This document shows, one piece after another, positions 1 through 6,679 of a DNA stretch of 12,305 nt (its first letter is position 1; each line of letters opens with the position of its first letter). Under the pieces are notes generated by a model. That model made no database searches. It was not told where the DNA came from and worked only from the letters and a program-made list of their open reading frames with translations. The stretch is from an uncultured Oscillospiraceae bacterium (GTDB lineage: Bacteria; Bacillota; Clostridia; Oscillospirales; Oscillospiraceae): assembly GCA_934569225.1 (NCBI GenBank), contig CAKTKC010000033.1:1-12305 (forward strand), in the 5' to 3' direction. The position numbers and the translations under genes were made by a program.

Positions 1-50
1 CCCTGTCTATCCGCGCTCTGCTGGAACAGCCTGAAGAGGACGCCGAGTAA
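1..50 (+). CDS. C-terminal end of an S1 RNA-binding-domain protein (partial)
   Basis: Only the last 15 codons and the TAA stop at 48-50 lie in the window, in the frame that begins at base 3. The visible tail reads LSIRALLEQPEEDAE. The LSIRAL part matches the last beta strand of S1 domains, which usually ends in a pattern like RISLSIKAL, and it is followed by a short acidic tail. In Clostridia this could be ribosomal protein S1, an IspH-S1 fusion, or another multi-S1 protein; the fragment is too short to choose. It ends just before a strong terminator, so it is the last gene of its transcript. Confidence 0.5.
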   Translation, partial: LSIRALLEQPEEDAE

Positions 51-60
51 TTTGTGATGC

Positions 61-97
61 AACACCGGGGCTGCGCATGTAGCCCCGGTGTTTTGTT
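61..97 (+). terminator. Rho-independent terminator after the S1-domain gene
   Basis: A perfect 12-bp stem pairs 61-72 (AACACCGGGGCT) with 81-92 around an 8-nt loop. It is followed by TTTTGTT, with the T run starting inside the 3' arm. It begins 10 nt after the TAA stop and should end the upstream transcript before the palindrome-rich region. Confidence 0.9.
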
Positions 98-161
98 AAA
101 CAGGACAATACGCCGTGTCTGTGGATTTCCGCAGCGGGCGGTAAACCGATAATACTATTTC

Positions 162-190
162 TTCATAAAATGATTTCATCATTTTATGAA
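162..190. repeat. AT-rich perfect palindrome, 13-bp stem
   Basis: The arm at 162-174 (TTCATAAAATGAT) pairs perfectly with 178-190 around a 3-nt loop TTC. An outer pairing of 151-161 with 226-235 (one bulged T) could enclose this hairpin and the two GC-rich ones that follow, giving a branched fold. Confidence 0.85.
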
Positions 191-191
191 A

Positions 192-223
192 GCCGTTTCA
201 CGGCAGACCGCCTGGGTGGCGGT
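192..223. repeat. Two short GC-rich hairpins
   Basis: GCCGT (192-196) pairs with ACGGC (200-204). ACCGCC (207-212) pairs with GGCGGT (218-223) around a 5-nt loop. They follow the AT-rich hairpin at 162-190 directly. The same order, one AT-rich hairpin then two GC-rich ones, recurs at 344-439. Confidence 0.7.
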
Positions 224-243
224 AAGAAATGTATTGATACTAT

Positions 244-276
244 TTCCTGATTAAAATCTTTGATTTTAATCAGGAA
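244..276. repeat. AT-rich perfect palindrome, 15-bp stem
   Basis: TTCCTGATTAAAATC (244-258) pairs perfectly with 262-276 around a TTT loop. The core ATTAAAATCTT is shared with the hairpin at 344-388. It is preceded by GATACTATTTCC (236-247), which resembles AATACTATTTCT before the first AT-rich hairpin (151-162). Confidence 0.85.
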
Positions 277-298
277 GGCATCGCCTAATGGCGCTGCC
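277..298. repeat. GC-rich hairpin, 9-bp stem with one mismatch
   Basis: GGCATCGCC (277-285) faces GGCGCTGCC (290-298) around a TAAT loop, with one mismatched pair. It abuts the preceding AT-rich stem with no spacer. Confidence 0.7.
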
Positions 299-299
299 A

Positions 300-333
300 G
301 TTTTGTGATTTATAAGGAAAGAAATCACAAAAC
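300..333. repeat. AT-rich inverted repeat, 12-bp stem
   Basis: GTTTTGTGATTT (300-311) pairs perfectly with AAATCACAAAAC (322-333). The 10-nt loop ATAAGGAAAG is the largest loop in the array and is purine-rich. Confidence 0.8.
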
Positions 334-343
334 AAGTCTCATA

Positions 344-388
344 TGAACTCCAATTAAAATCTTTTTTAAAGATTTTAATTGGAGTTCA
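344..388. repeat. Longest palindrome of the array, 21-bp perfect stem
   Basis: The arm at 344-364 pairs without mismatch with 368-388 around a TTT loop. The flanks 335-343 and 389-397 are partly complementary (AGTC against GACT), so the stem may extend further with internal loops. A perfect 21-bp stem with a 3-nt loop is a potential RNase III substrate if transcribed, or a cruciform if extruded as DNA. Confidence 0.9.
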
Positions 389-405
389 GTATGACTTCGT
401 TTTTT

Positions 406-439
406 AGCGGCAGTAGCCGCTGGCCGCAATCCTGCGGCC
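406..439. repeat. Two adjacent GC-rich hairpins
   Basis: AGCGGC (406-411) pairs with GCCGCT (416-421). GGCCGCA (422-428) pairs with TGCGGCC (433-439). Both have 4-nt loops and there is no base between the two hairpins. Confidence 0.75.
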
Positions 440-440
440 G

Positions 441-466
441 AATAAAACGCTTTTAAGCGTTTTATT
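441..466. repeat. AT-rich palindrome, 12-bp stem, last of the array
   Basis: AATAAAACGCTT (441-452) pairs with AAGCGTTTTATT (455-466), with only TT between the arms. It ends 12 nt before the AAGGAGG ribosome binding site (479-485) of the Dabb gene. There is no clear T tract, so it is not an ordinary terminator on the plus strand. Confidence 0.8.
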
Positions 467-491
467 AAAAACTCGTATAAGGAGGATAATT

Positions 492-773
492 ATGGTAAAG
501 CATATCGTACTGTACACCCTGAAGGAGGGCGTTGACAAGACCGAGGCCGTGAAGCTGATCGCCTCCGTTCTGGAGCCGCTGGTGGGGAAGATTCCGGGCC
601 TGCTGCATCTGGAGATCCGTCAGGCATTCAACGGCATGGATTACGCCCTGTATTCCGAGTTTGAAAGCCGGGAAGCGCTGGAAAACTACGCAGTGCATCC
701 CCTGCACCAGGAGGCCAAGACACACTTCTTCCACCTGCTGGACAGCCGGGTGGCAGCAGATTACGAGGTATAA
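492..773 (+). CDS. Dabb-domain (stress-responsive alpha/beta barrel) protein
   Basis: A 93-residue protein covering one Dabb domain (dimeric alpha/beta barrel, Pfam Dabb family). Family hallmarks visible are the opening VKHIVLYTLKEG (residues 2-13), the central IPGLLHLEIR (34-43), and the Y-x2-HP-x-H pattern with Y66, H69, P70 and H72. Members are small cytoplasmic dimers; some act in stress responses or on polyketide or hydrophobic ligands, but most have no known reaction, and none can be assigned here. The start is supported by AAGGAGG at 479-485, 6 nt before the ATG. It is the first gene of a four-gene plus-strand group and follows the palindrome array. Confidence 0.9.
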   Translation: MVKHIVLYTLKEGVDKTEAVKLIASVLEPLVGKIPGLLHLEIRQAFNGMDYALYSEFESREALENYAVHPLHQEAKTHFFHLLDSRVAADYEV

Positions 774-774
774 C

Positions 775-783
775 TTATCCACA
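775..783 (+). promoter_or_regulatory. Perfect DnaA-box consensus
   Basis: TTATCCACA is an exact match to the consensus DnaA-binding 9-mer. It lies 1 nt after the Dabb stop codon, in the 65-nt gap before the ACT-domain gene. It stands alone: no cluster of boxes or AT-rich unwinding region surrounds it. It may be a DnaA-titration or regulatory site, or a chance match. Confidence 0.35.
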
Positions 784-838
784 AGTGACAGTCCGGCGGA
801 CGGGCGCAGGCCGCGGTCCCGGACGGAAGGAGAAAAAG

Positions 839-1108
839 ATGAAAGCAATCGTAACCGTAGTCGGAAAAGACCGGGTGGGCATCATCGCGGGTGTCTGCAC
901 CGCCCTGGCGGATTTCAATGTCAACGTTCTGGACATCAGCCAGACCGTTATGCAGGGCTATTTCACCATGATGATGGCGACAGAGGTCTCCGCGTGCAAC
1001 GTGCCGCTGGGAGAGCTTGTCACCCGGATGGACGAGATCGGCAAGGAAATGGGACTGTCCATCCGCGTGCAGCGTGAGGACATCTTTGAAGCCATGCACC
1101 GGATTTGA
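839..1108 (+). CDS. ACT-domain protein, UPF0237 family
   Basis: An 89-residue single ACT-domain protein of the UPF0237 family. The ligand-loop motif [11 protein letters not shown] is at residues 9-19 and is followed by NVLDISQT (29-36), both typical of the family. ACT domains bind small ligands, often amino acids, and act as dimers; this family's ligand is not known. The ATG at 839 is preferred to a GTG at 785 in the same frame because AAGGAG (827-832) sits 6 nt upstream and the family begins MKAIVTVVG; the 18 extra residues from 785 are unlike ACT domains. The gene ends 10 nt before the UPF0210 gene. This pairing is widely conserved and suggests that the ACT protein senses a ligand for, or binds to, UPF0210. 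Confidence 0.92.
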   Translation: MKAIVTVVGKDRVGIIAGVCTALADFNVNVLDISQTVMQGYFTMMMATEVSACNVPLGELVTRMDEIGKEMGLSIRVQREDIFEAMHRI

Positions 1109-1118
1109 GGGACAGACC

Positions 1119-2477
1119 ATGCTGAATCAGAAGGACATCCTGCAAACCCAGGATATGATCGACAAGCGGCATCTGGACATCCGAACCATCACCATGGGCA
1201 TCAGCCTGCTGGACTGCTGTGACCCGGACTTGAAGACCTGCTGCGATAAGATTTATCGGAAGATCACCCGCTGTGCCAAGGATCTGGTGAAGGTCGGCGA
1301 GGACATCGAGAAGGAATTCGGCATTCCCATCGTCAACAAGCGGATTTCCGTTACGCCCATCTCCATCGTGGCCGGCTCCTGTGAGACGGATTCCTATGTG
1401 GAGATCGCGAAAACCCTGGACGCGGCGGCAATCACCTGCGGCGTCAACTTCATCGGCGGCTTTTCCGCTCTGGTGCAGAAGGGCTGCACCACGGGGGACT
1501 GGAAGCTGATCCGCTCCATCCCCGAGGCCATGGCGGCCACCGAGCGGGTGTGTGCCAGTGTGAACGTCGGCTCTACCAAGGCGGGCATCAACATGGATGC
1601 CGTTGCGGAAATGGGTCGAATCATCAAGAAAACCGCCGAGCTGACTGCGGACAACGATGGCCTGGGCTGCGCCAAGGTAGTGGTGTTCGCCAATGCCGTG
1701 GAGGATAACCCCTTCATGGCCGGTGCTTTCCACGGTGTGGGCGAGCCGGAGTGCGTGCTGAATGTGGGCGTTTCCGGCCCCGGCGTGGTGTACCACGCCT
1801 TGCAGAACGTGAAGGGGCAGCCCTTTGACGTTGTGGCCGAAACCATCAAAAAGACCGCCTTCCAGATCACCCGTATGGGTCAGCTGGTGGGCAAGGAGGC
1901 GTCACGCCGCCTGGGCGTACCCTTCGGAATCGTGGATCTGAGCCTTGCGCCCACTCCCGCCGTGGGGGACAGCGTTGCCCGAATCCTGGAGGAAATGGGG
2001 CTGGAGGTCTGCGGCACCCACGGCACCACGGCTGCCCTTGCCATGCTGAACGACGCGGTGAAAAAGGGCGGCGTCATGGCGTCCAACCATGTGGGCGGCC
2101 TGTCCGGTGCGTTCATCCCCGTGTCCGAGGACGAGGGCATGATCGCCGCCGCCGAGGGCGGCACGCTGTGCCTTGACAAGCTGGAGGCGATGACCTGTGT
2201 CTGCTCCGTGGGACTGGACATGATCGCGGTTCCCGGCGACACCTCTGCGGCGACCATTTCCGCCATCATTGCGGACGAAGCAGCCATCGGCATGGTGAAC
2301 ACCAAGACCACCGCCGTGCGTATCATCCCCGCCCCCGGCAAGACGGTGGGCGACCGGGTGGAAATGGGCGGCTTGTTGGGCAGCGCCCCGGTGATGCCGG
2401 TGCACGACAAGGCCAGCGAGGACTTTATTGCCCGCGGCGGCAGAATTCCTGCGCCGCTGCAAAGCCTGAAAAACTGA
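1119..2477 (+). CDS. UPF0210 (DUF711) family protein
   Basis: A 452-residue protein, the usual length for UPF0210. Typical features are the N-terminal [24 protein letters not shown] region (about residues 10-33), the conserved stretch at 71-87 with [11 protein letters not shown] and AGS, and a Gly-rich C-terminal half. Structures of the family show a barrel fold related to pyruvate formate-lyase and class III ribonucleotide reductase, but no glycyl-radical motif is evident here and the reaction is unknown. The start at 1119 matches the family; it has the weak Shine-Dalgarno GAGGGA (1107-1112) overlapping the ACT-gene stop, which suggests translational coupling. The frame is open further upstream, but only as overlap with the ACT gene. 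It is probably cytoplasmic. Confidence 0.93.
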   Translation: MLNQKDILQTQDMIDKRHLDIRTITMGISLLDCCDPDLKTCCDKIYRKITRCAKDLVKVGEDIEKEFGIPIVNKRISVTPISIVAGSCETDSYVEIAKTLDAAAITCGVNFIGGFSALVQKGCTTGDWKLIRSIPEAMAATERVCASVNVGSTKAGINMDAVAEMGRIIKKTAELTADNDGLGCAKVVVFANAVEDNPFMAGAFHGVGEPECVLNVGVSGPGVVYHALQNVKGQPFDVVAETIKKTAFQITRMGQLVGKEASRRLGVPFGIVDLSLAPTPAVGDSVARILEEMGLEVCGTHGTTAALAMLNDAVKKGGVMASNHVGGLSGAFIPVSEDEGMIAAAEGGTLCLDKLEAMTCVCSVGLDMIAVPGDTSAATISAIIADEAAIGMVNTKTTAVRIIPAPGKTVGDRVEMGGLLGSAPVMPVHDKASEDFIARGGRIPAPLQSLKN

Positions 2478-2502
2478 CCCAAAATCGAAAGGAGGGCGGC
2501 GT

Positions 2503-3600
2503 ATGCAGACAGAGGGACAGATAGCGTCCCCAAGCAGGACCGGCAGGGAAGAACAGCTGCAATTTCTGCGGTTCTGGGCATTTTTCAATGTGTTTGTGTG
2601 CCATGGCGAGCAATGGCTGTTTTTCAAATATCCGACTTCTCACTGTTCCACTGCGGCGGTCAGCTTTTTCTTCATGCTCAGCGGTCTGGTGACAGCGCTT
2701 GCTTCCTTTAGCAAGGATATCCGGCTCAGCTGGCGGGAGGAAGGGAAGTACCTGTGGCGCAAGGTGAAGAAAATCTATCCCCTGTACTTATTTACGACGC
2801 TGTACCTTTTCCTCTATACCAACACGGAGAGCCTGACCGCACTTTTTGTTGTTCACAGGTTTCCGGGGCAGCTTGTGCGGAACCTTCTGCTGGTGCAGTC
2901 ATGGTCTGCGGAGGGCGCGTTCAGCTACAACGGCGTGGGCTGGTTTCTGTCCACATTGATGTTCCTGTCTGTGTTCAGTCTTCCTGTCATGTTCCTGCTG
3001 AACAAAATCAACCGGCGTCCAAAGGGCTGGCTGCTGCTGTCGTGCGCGCTGGCGGGAACGTTATTCCTGACTGCCGTTTACTGCTACTTAACGAAGAATC
3101 TCGACATGGATTACTGGCAGTACATTTTCCCGCCTGCCAGAATGGGCGAATACCTCAGCGGAATGCTGCTTGGAATGCTGGTCAGCACCCTGAAGCCGCA
3201 CCTGAAGCAGGGGAATACGGCGCGGATACTGTTCACGGTATTGGAAATTGGCGCGCTTGGCTATTGGTTTTTCATGCTTTCCCGCGCCGGAAGTCCATGG
3301 AGAAGCAGAATTTTCACTTGGCTTCTGCCCAATCTGGTGCTGATCGGCGTGTTTACCTGCGGCATGGGATGGGTATCCAGTCTGTTCCGCTGGAAACCGC
3401 TGGTGCGGTTGGGGGATGTCTCTTTTGAGTGCTTCCTGATTCACAATGTGTTTCTTGTGCAGTACGCGGTCGTTCACGGAAACGAGACGCTTTCCCGGTC
3501 GGAAAGCGCGGCTGTGTTTCTGTTCTGCCTTGGCATGTCGATTCTGCTGGCATTCCTGATTCACAAATTTCCGGAAAAACGGAAGAAAGTGGCGCAGTAA
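2503..3600 (+). CDS. Membrane acyltransferase, acyltransferase-3 family
   Basis: A 365-residue, strongly hydrophobic protein with about ten membrane segments, typical of acyltransferase-3 (OafA/NolL-like) enzymes. These move acetyl or other acyl groups from the cytoplasm onto sugars of the cell surface. Visible hallmarks are LQFLRFWA...H34 (the conserved N-terminal His region), FFFMLSG (55-61), the basic KKIYPLY (89-95), GVGWFLST (144-151), and the C-terminal SFECFLIHNVFL region with its conserved IH. The start has AAAGGAGG (2488-2495), 7 nt upstream. The gene follows UPF0210 by 25 nt and ends at a terminator, so it is probably cotranscribed. No glycosyltransferase or polysaccharide gene is nearby, so the acceptor cannot be inferred. 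Confidence 0.88.
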   Translation: MQTEGQIASPSRTGREEQLQFLRFWAFFNVFVCHGEQWLFFKYPTSHCSTAAVSFFFMLSGLVTALASFSKDIRLSWREEGKYLWRKVKKIYPLYLFTTLYLFLYTNTESLTALFVVHRFPGQLVRNLLLVQSWSAEGAFSYNGVGWFLSTLMFLSVFSLPVMFLLNKINRRPKGWLLLSCALAGTLFLTAVYCYLTKNLDMDYWQYIFPPARMGEYLSGMLLGMLVSTLKPHLKQGNTARILFTVLEIGALGYWFFMLSRAGSPWRSRIFTWLLPNLVLIGVFTCGMGWVSSLFRWKPLVRLGDVSFECFLIHNVFLVQYAVVHGNETLSRSESAAVFLFCLGMSILLAFLIHKFPEKRKKVAQ

Positions 3601-3616
3601 AGCGGACTTTATACGA

Positions 3617-3650
3617 AAAAACACCGAACGTTTTGACGTTCGGTGTTTTT
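3617..3650. terminator. Bidirectional terminator between convergent operons
   Basis: A 15-bp stem pairs 3617-3631 with 3636-3650 around a 4-nt loop. The 5' arm starts with an A run and the 3' arm ends in TTTTT, so the hairpin carries a U tract on both strands. It lies 16 nt after the acyltransferase stop and 2 nt from the stop of the minus-strand trhP gene, so it can serve both. Confidence 0.92.
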
Positions 3651-3652
3651 GG

Positions 3653-4870
3653 CTATTTCGGGGAAAGGTCAACGCTTCTCCTGAGCATACTCATGGGCGG
3701 CACGGGCTTTGGCAGCTGGATGGTGAATTTCATCTGGGGAGTTCTCGGTTCTTCCAGCGGATTGCCGTCGGAATCGGCCATGATGGGAGCGGTGATGGGG
3801 AAGGGGCGCACATCGGGGCCGACAACTTCCAGCGCGTCTCCCGCGCGGAATTTGTTGTTCAGGCGGCACACCGCCAGCCCGTTTGCGTCGCAGGATTCTA
3901 CCTTCGCCACGATCTGCCATTCCCGGATGTACCGGGAGGAAGCTACGTATTGCCCCGGCTCGCCGTAATAGAAGCCGGTGGAGTAGATGCGGTGGGAGAT
4001 GTGATCCACCTCGTCCCGCCAGACGGGGTCCAGCTCTCTGCCAGCGGCGGCATCGTCGATGCAGTGGCGGTAGGCTCCCGTGACGATGGCGGCATAGTAG
4101 GCGGATTTTGCCCGGCCCTCAATTTTGATGCAGTCCACACCCGCGTCCATCAGGTCGCTTAAGTGGTCGATCATGCACATGTCCCGGGAATTTAAGATGT
4201 AAGTACCCTTTTCGTCCTCGAAAACCGGGAAATACTCCCCGGGTCGCTTTTCCTCCATCAGGGCGTACTGATACCGGCAGGGCTGGGCGCAGGCGCCCCG
4301 GTTGCTGTCGCGTCCCGTCATGTAGTTGCTCAGCAGGCACCGGCCGGAGTAGCTGACGCACATGGCGCCGTGGCCAAAGGTCTCGATTTCCAGCGCGGGA
4401 TCGACCTTCTGACGGATGACGCGGATTTCTTCCAGACTGCACTCCCGCGCCAAAACCACCCGCTTTGCGCCCAGGTCAAACCACGCCTGGGCGCAGACGT
4501 AATTGGCGATGGACTGCTGGGTGGAAATATGTTTTTCGCAGTGCGGGGCATATTTCCCGGCGAGGGTGAACGCGCCCAGGTCGGCTACGATCAGGGCGTC
4601 CACCCCGGCGTCGTCCAGCCGCTCCAGATATTCCGGCAGCCGGGCGATTTCGTCATTTCTCGGCATGGTGTTCACGGTGACGTGACACCTGACGCCGTGG
4701 TCATGGGCGTACCGCACCGCCTTGGGCAGCTCCTCGGGGGAGAAATTCCCCGCGAAGGAGCGCATTCCGAAGCTTGTTCCGGCGAAATATACCGCGTCTG
4801 CGCCGTAGGCCACGGCCATTTCCAGCCGCTCCATGTCCCCGGCGGGGCTGAGCAATTCCAGCTTTCTCAT
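3653..4870 (-). CDS. trhP: U32-family (TrhP-type) tRNA hydroxylation protein
   Basis: A 405-residue protein of the family still called peptidase U32. The N-terminus KLELLSPAGD (3-12) and the signature ETFGHGAMCVSYSGRCLLSNY (about 163-183) are typical. Cysteines C171, C178, C194 and C198 are spaced like those expected to hold an iron-sulfur cluster. Family members TrhP/YegQ hydroxylate uridine-34 of tRNAs, and peptidase activity is doubtful for this branch. In Bacillus the trhP genes sit close to mltG, as here, which supports the assignment; no neighbouring trmR methyltransferase is present. The ATG overlaps the mltG stop as ATGA, so translation is probably coupled. An RlhA-like (23S rRNA) or other U32 role cannot be excluded. 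Confidence 0.85.
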   Translation of the reverse strand: MRKLELLSPAGDMERLEMAVAYGADAVYFAGTSFGMRSFAGNFSPEELPKAVRYAHDHGVRCHVTVNTMPRNDEIARLPEYLERLDDAGVDALIVADLGAFTLAGKYAPHCEKHISTQQSIANYVCAQAWFDLGAKRVVLARECSLEEIRVIRQKVDPALEIETFGHGAMCVSYSGRCLLSNYMTGRDSNRGACAQPCRYQYALMEEKRPGEYFPVFEDEKGTYILNSRDMCMIDHLSDLMDAGVDCIKIEGRAKSAYYAAIVTGAYRHCIDDAAAGRELDPVWRDEVDHISHRIYSTGFYYGEPGQYVASSRYIREWQIVAKVESCDANGLAVCRLNNKFRAGDALEVVGPDVRPFPITAPIMADSDGNPLEEPRTPQMKFTIQLPKPVPPMSMLRRSVDLSPK

Positions 4871-6663
4871 TCGCCCTCCGACTGCGTGGAAGCGGCAGCG
4901 GCGGCAGCAGCAAACTGCGCGCGGTACTGCTCATGCTCCTCCTGTGTGGTGGAGAACTGATGGGCACCGGTTGCGGGATTCAGCACGTAGTAATAATAGT
5001 TGTGGGATTCGGGATTCAGCGCGGCCTGCAGGCTGGCAAGACCCGGGTTTGCAATGGGCGTGGGCGTCAGACCCACGTGAAGGTAGGTGTTGTAGGGGCT
5101 GTCCAGACTGGTGTCGATGTGGTCGGACACGCCGTCCTGGGCATAGATGATGGCGGCGTCGATGTTCAGCAGGGCGGGGTAGTCCCAGTGGAACAGACGG
5201 TTGTAGATAACACCGGCGATCCGGGGGCTTTCCGACGCGGAGGCGGTTTCCTTCTCGATGAGGGACGCGACGATGGTCACTTCCCGGACGGTGAAGCTTC
5301 CGTCGGTGACGGTGGCGTTCAGAGTGTCGATCTGGGCGCGCATTTCCTCGGTGAACCGGTAGCTAAAGTTGTCCAGCATCTTTTCCAGAACCTCACGGGG
5401 AGAGGAATTCTTATAGAAATCGTAGGTGTCCGGGAAAAGGAAGCCCTCCAGACAGTATTTGTCGCCCCGGGTCACATTTTCCAGGAACCAGTAGTCCTTC
5501 AGCGCCCCGTCGGCAGCGTAGGCGTTGAGATCCTGCACGGTGCAGATGCGGTTTTCTTCCAGCAGGGCGAAAATCTGACGGCAGGTGTAGCCCTCGGGGA
5601 TCAGCAGATCCTCCACGACCTCACGGGTGGAGCTGGCGGACATCATGTTAACCAATGCGTGGTAGTCATACCGGGTGTTCAGGTCGTAAATGCCGGGGTC
5701 GATCTTCTTCTCCGCGTGGGAAATGTCGGCGTAGAAACCAAACAGACTCTTGTAGCGGATCAGACCGGCGTTGTAGAGCTTGTCGGTGATATCGTCCATG
5801 GTGTCGGACTCGTAAACGGTGATGGTGACAGGCTTGTTTTCCCGCCCGAAGGCCAGCACGTCGGCGGCGCAGACCCAGATCATCCGCCCCAGGGTGACGC
5901 CGATGATCACGATCAGCGCCAGCCACACCACGGTGACCAGAATGTGGGGGATGCCCAGCAGACCCTCTCCGCGGGTTTTCCTGGGGCGTCCCTTTTTGAC
6001 GGGGCGCTGACGGCCGGACGCTTTGCTTTCCGGGGCGGGAGCGTCCGCCGCGGCGTCAAAATCGCCGTCGCTGTCCCGGTATTCCTGTTCAGCGATCTCG
6101 TCCTTCGGCGGCTCCGGTTCCGCCGGTTCCTCCGGCAGCTCCTGCAAATCCGGGTCGTCCAGAATGCTGGGGTCAAAGGGCGGTTCTTCCTCGCCGTGCT
6201 CCAGCATACCGTGGGAATCCATGGCGCTTTCGTCGGGGATGATCTCGCTGCCCACCTCCGGCTCGGTGAGACGGCTATCGTAGGATTCCTCCATGCCGTC
6301 GTCCACGTCCGGGATACGATCCATGAAGGAACGGCCTTTTTCGGAGGTGTCATCGGGCGCGGGAATTTCCTCCGGGGCGGGGGCATCCGCAATGGGGGGG
6401 ACGTCCTCAGAAATGGGGATGTCATCTTGGGCGGAATCGTCCTCAAATGCGGAAACGTCTTCCGCCACGGGAGTTTCCTCCGCAACGGGTTCTTCCACCT
6501 CTGCGGGGATTTCCTCGGGCTGGGAAGCGGTTTCTTCCCCAATTACGTCTTCGGAGACGGGGGCATCCCCGGCTTCCTCCGATTCCTCGTCGGCGGGAAA
6601 GAAGGTCAGCTCTTCGGGAATGATTTCCTCTTCGTCCCGTTCGGGAAACTGTTTGTTGTCCAT
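4867..6663 (-). CDS. mltG: Endolytic murein transglycosylase MltG (YceG-like)
   Basis: A 598-residue protein. Residues 1-215 are a low-complexity acidic region rich in Glu, Asp, Pro and Ala. A basic patch (218-231) and one membrane segment (about 240-264) follow, then a LysM-like region (about 275-335) and the YceG catalytic domain. The catalytic Glu is E470 in ASLIEKET. Other hallmarks are SPRIAGVIYNRL (479-490), SPYNTY (522-527), PIANPG (536-541) and HQFSTTQEEH (568-577). The enzyme cleaves nascent glycan strands outside the membrane and sets peptidoglycan strand length. The acidic segment should be cytoplasmic and makes the protein much longer than the roughly 340-residue enterobacterial form. 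The Shine-Dalgarno (TCCTCC on the plus strand, 6671-6676) lies between the DJ-1 stop and the ATG. Confidence 0.93.
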   Translation of the reverse strand: MDNKQFPERDEEEIIPEELTFFPADEESEEAGDAPVSEDVIGEETASQPEEIPAEVEEPVAEETPVAEDVSAFEDDSAQDDIPISEDVPPIADAPAPEEIPAPDDTSEKGRSFMDRIPDVDDGMEESYDSRLTEPEVGSEIIPDESAMDSHGMLEHGEEEPPFDPSILDDPDLQELPEEPAEPEPPKDEIAEQEYRDSDGDFDAAADAPAPESKASGRQRPVKKGRPRKTRGEGLLGIPHILVTVVWLALIVIIGVTLGRMIWVCAADVLAFGRENKPVTITVYESDTMDDITDKLYNAGLIRYKSLFGFYADISHAEKKIDPGIYDLNTRYDYHALVNMMSASSTREVVEDLLIPEGYTCRQIFALLEENRICTVQDLNAYAADGALKDYWFLENVTRGDKYCLEGFLFPDTYDFYKNSSPREVLEKMLDNFSYRFTEEMRAQIDTLNATVTDGSFTVREVTIVASLIEKETASASESPRIAGVIYNRLFHWDYPALLNIDAAIIYAQDGVSDHIDTSLDSPYNTYLHVGLTPTPIANPGLASLQAALNPESHNYYYYVLNPATGAHQFSTTQEEHEQYRAQFAAAAAAASTQSEGE

Positions 6664-6679
6664 ATCGTGTTCCTCCAGG

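Larger units (their letters stand above)
119..466. repeat. Array of about eleven consecutive inverted repeats (gene-free region)
   Basis: No gene is visible between 98 and 480. Inverted repeats lie almost end to end instead: 119-134, 139-148, 162-190, 192-204, 207-223, 244-276, 277-298, 300-333, 344-388, 406-421, 422-439 and 441-466. Long AT-rich stems (12 to 21 bp, mostly with 2-3 nt T-rich loops) alternate with short GC-rich stems (5 to 9 bp). Base composition is very unlike the flanking GC-rich genes. The block ends 12 nt before the ribosome binding site of the Dabb gene, so it is either a structured leader or non-coding RNA, or a DNA-level palindromic repeat or miniature mobile element. 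No promoter could be placed inside it. The pairing is read directly from the sequence; function is unknown. Confidence 0.85.

Noticed and set aside
119..466. CRISPR array
   Set aside because: The units are inverted repeats of differing sequence and length, not identical direct repeats with regular spacers, and no cas gene is present.
791..824. GC-rich hairpin GTCCGG...CCGGAC before the ACT gene as a terminator or attenuator
   Set aside because: There is no T tract and the inner pairing is poor; it is probably incidental in GC-rich sequence.
785..838. GTG start for the ACT-domain gene
   Set aside because: No Shine-Dalgarno, and the extra 18 residues do not resemble the family. The ATG at 839 has a good site.
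775..838. Replication origin next to the DnaA box
   Set aside because: Only one box, no AT-rich unwinding element, and the usual dnaA/dnaN neighbours are absent.
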